Shown: positions 4,621 through 5,174 of the stretch, piece after piece
Numbering within the stretch: position 1 is the stretch's first letter
Layout: every line of letters begins with the position of its first letter
Source of the DNA: Candidatus Peregrinibacteria bacterium
Lineage (GTDB): Bacteria > Patescibacteriota > Gracilibacteria > UBA1369 > LOWO2-01-FULL-3
Length of the DNA: 5,174 bases
Direction of reading: 5' to 3'
Assembly: GCA_003566255.1 (NCBI GenBank)
Contig: PXEC01000100.1
Coordinates: forward strand, 1 to 5,174
The notes under the pieces: model-generated
Database searches by the model: none
Told to the model about the DNA's origin: nothing
The model's input: the letters and a program-made list of their open reading frames with translations, nothing else
Position numbers and translations under genes: made by a program

Positions 4621-5174
4621 ATGTCAAAAACTGTTGACCCAATGCGTTTTTTTAAGGGACGCTATTATTCTCCGGGTGAGTTGGCTAGGTTAAGGCAGAT
4701 CGTGAGGGGCAGTGGCACCACTCTTATTTTGCCTTATGATCAGTTCATAGAACATGATAATCGGCATGTTGACCCGAATCCGAAAGCGGCGGATCCTGAT
4801 TATATCTGTAAACTGGCGGAAGAAGGTGGATATAACGCTGTTGCTATTCACTATGGTCTTGCAAAAAGATATTGGACAAAATTGGCCGGATCGGTACCGC
4901 TTTTATTGAAGATAAACGGGAAGACTTCGATTCCTGATCAGTCCAGACCTTTGAGCGTCCCGACTTCTTTTGTTGAAGATGCCGTCAGGTTGGGGGCTAT
5001 GGGAGTGGGATATACAATGTATTACGGATCTCCCCGTCAGGATGAAGATTTGCCACAATTGGCTTTGGTCAGGGAGGAATGTGATCGATATGGAATGCCT
5101 CTTGTTGTTTGGGCCTATCCGCGTGGAATTGATGTTGAGGAGAAGGGAGGAAAGGATTGCAGTTATATGGTTGA
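4621..5174 (+). CDS. fbaB: Fructose-1,6-bisphosphate aldolase, class I, DhnA/FbaB type (partial, C-terminus outside window)
   Basis: The enzyme reversibly cleaves fructose 1,6-bisphosphate to glyceraldehyde 3-phosphate and dihydroxyacetone phosphate by a Schiff-base mechanism without metal. From the ATG at 4621, 184 codons are visible. Features matching the COG1830 (DhnA) family: LILPYDQFIEHD (35-46) at the strand-1 Asp motif (usually DxGxEH); GGYNAVAIHYGLAKRY (69-84); LLLKINGKTSI (94-104); GAMGVGYTMYYGSPRQDEDL (125-144); and MPLVVWAYPRG (159-169). The Schiff-base lysine should lie shortly after the window edge and cannot be checked. Asp40-Gln41 replaces the common Asp-His/Gln-Gly. A 2-keto-acid aldolase of the same superfold (DeoC/LsrF group) is a less likely alternative. 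There is no Shine-Dalgarno before the ATG (AACTTTGATT). Together with gap it supplies central glycolysis, though the two are not in one operon. Confidence 0.9.
   Translation, partial: MSKTVDPMRFFKGRYYSPGELARLRQIVRGSGTTLILPYDQFIEHDNRHVDPNPKAADPDYICKLAEEGGYNAVAIHYGLAKRYWTKLAGSVPLLLKINGKTSIPDQSRPLSVPTSFVEDAVRLGAMGVGYTMYYGSPRQDEDLPQLALVREECDRYGMPLVVWAYPRGIDVEEKGGKDCSYMV

Overview
The window looks like chromosomal DNA from a small-genome, moderately AT-rich bacterium. A member of the Candidate Phyla Radiation (Patescibacteria), for example a Peregrinibacteria-like lineage, is a reasonable guess but not proven. Four things point that way: single-copy housekeeping genes separated by short gaps; an archaeal/DhnA-type class I aldolase serving glycolysis; a stripped-down division cluster (rsmH-ftsL with no mraZ before it and no ftsI or mur genes after it); and almost no Shine-Dalgarno sequences. 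UGA is a normal stop here: three genes end in TGA and none needs TGA read as glycine. This argues against the recoded Gracilibacteria/Absconditabacteria.

Layout: (1) 1-572, minus strand, N-terminal third to half of GAPDH (gap). (2) 659-1231, plus, TsaC/Sua5 threonylcarbamoyl-AMP synthase. The two are divergent, with back-to-back promoters that appear to share one palindromic -35 box. (3) 1310-1834, plus, unrecognised acidic helical protein with its own promoter. (4) 1872-2339, minus, small membrane protein of the Sm_multidrug_ex family, convergent with the previous gene. (5) 2340-2667, a control region with a terminator-like hairpin, a promoter carrying a palindrome in its spacer, and further palindromes in the predicted leader. 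(6) 2668-3612 rsmH and 3619-3972 an FtsL-like protein, both plus, one operon. (7) 3998-4336, minus, short coiled-coil protein with a C-terminal membrane anchor and near-identical 21-bp coding repeats. (8) 4337-4620, an intergenic region rich in inverted repeats. (9) 4621 to the end, plus, class I fructose-bisphosphate aldolase, truncated by the window edge.

The genes cover glycolysis (gap, fba), tRNA t6A modification (tsaC), 16S rRNA methylation (rsmH) and division (ftsL). Nothing indicates a mobile element, phage, CRISPR array or defence system, and I saw no tRNA or rRNA gene. I do not see a wholly new multi-gene system. The most notable signals are regulatory: the shared-box divergent promoters, apparently leaderless starts with TAAATT exactly 6 nt before ATG at two loci, the inverted-repeat cluster before the aldolase gene, and the G9-loop hairpin at the ftsL stop codon. 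All promoter and hairpin calls come from reading the sequence by eye, without any scoring program.
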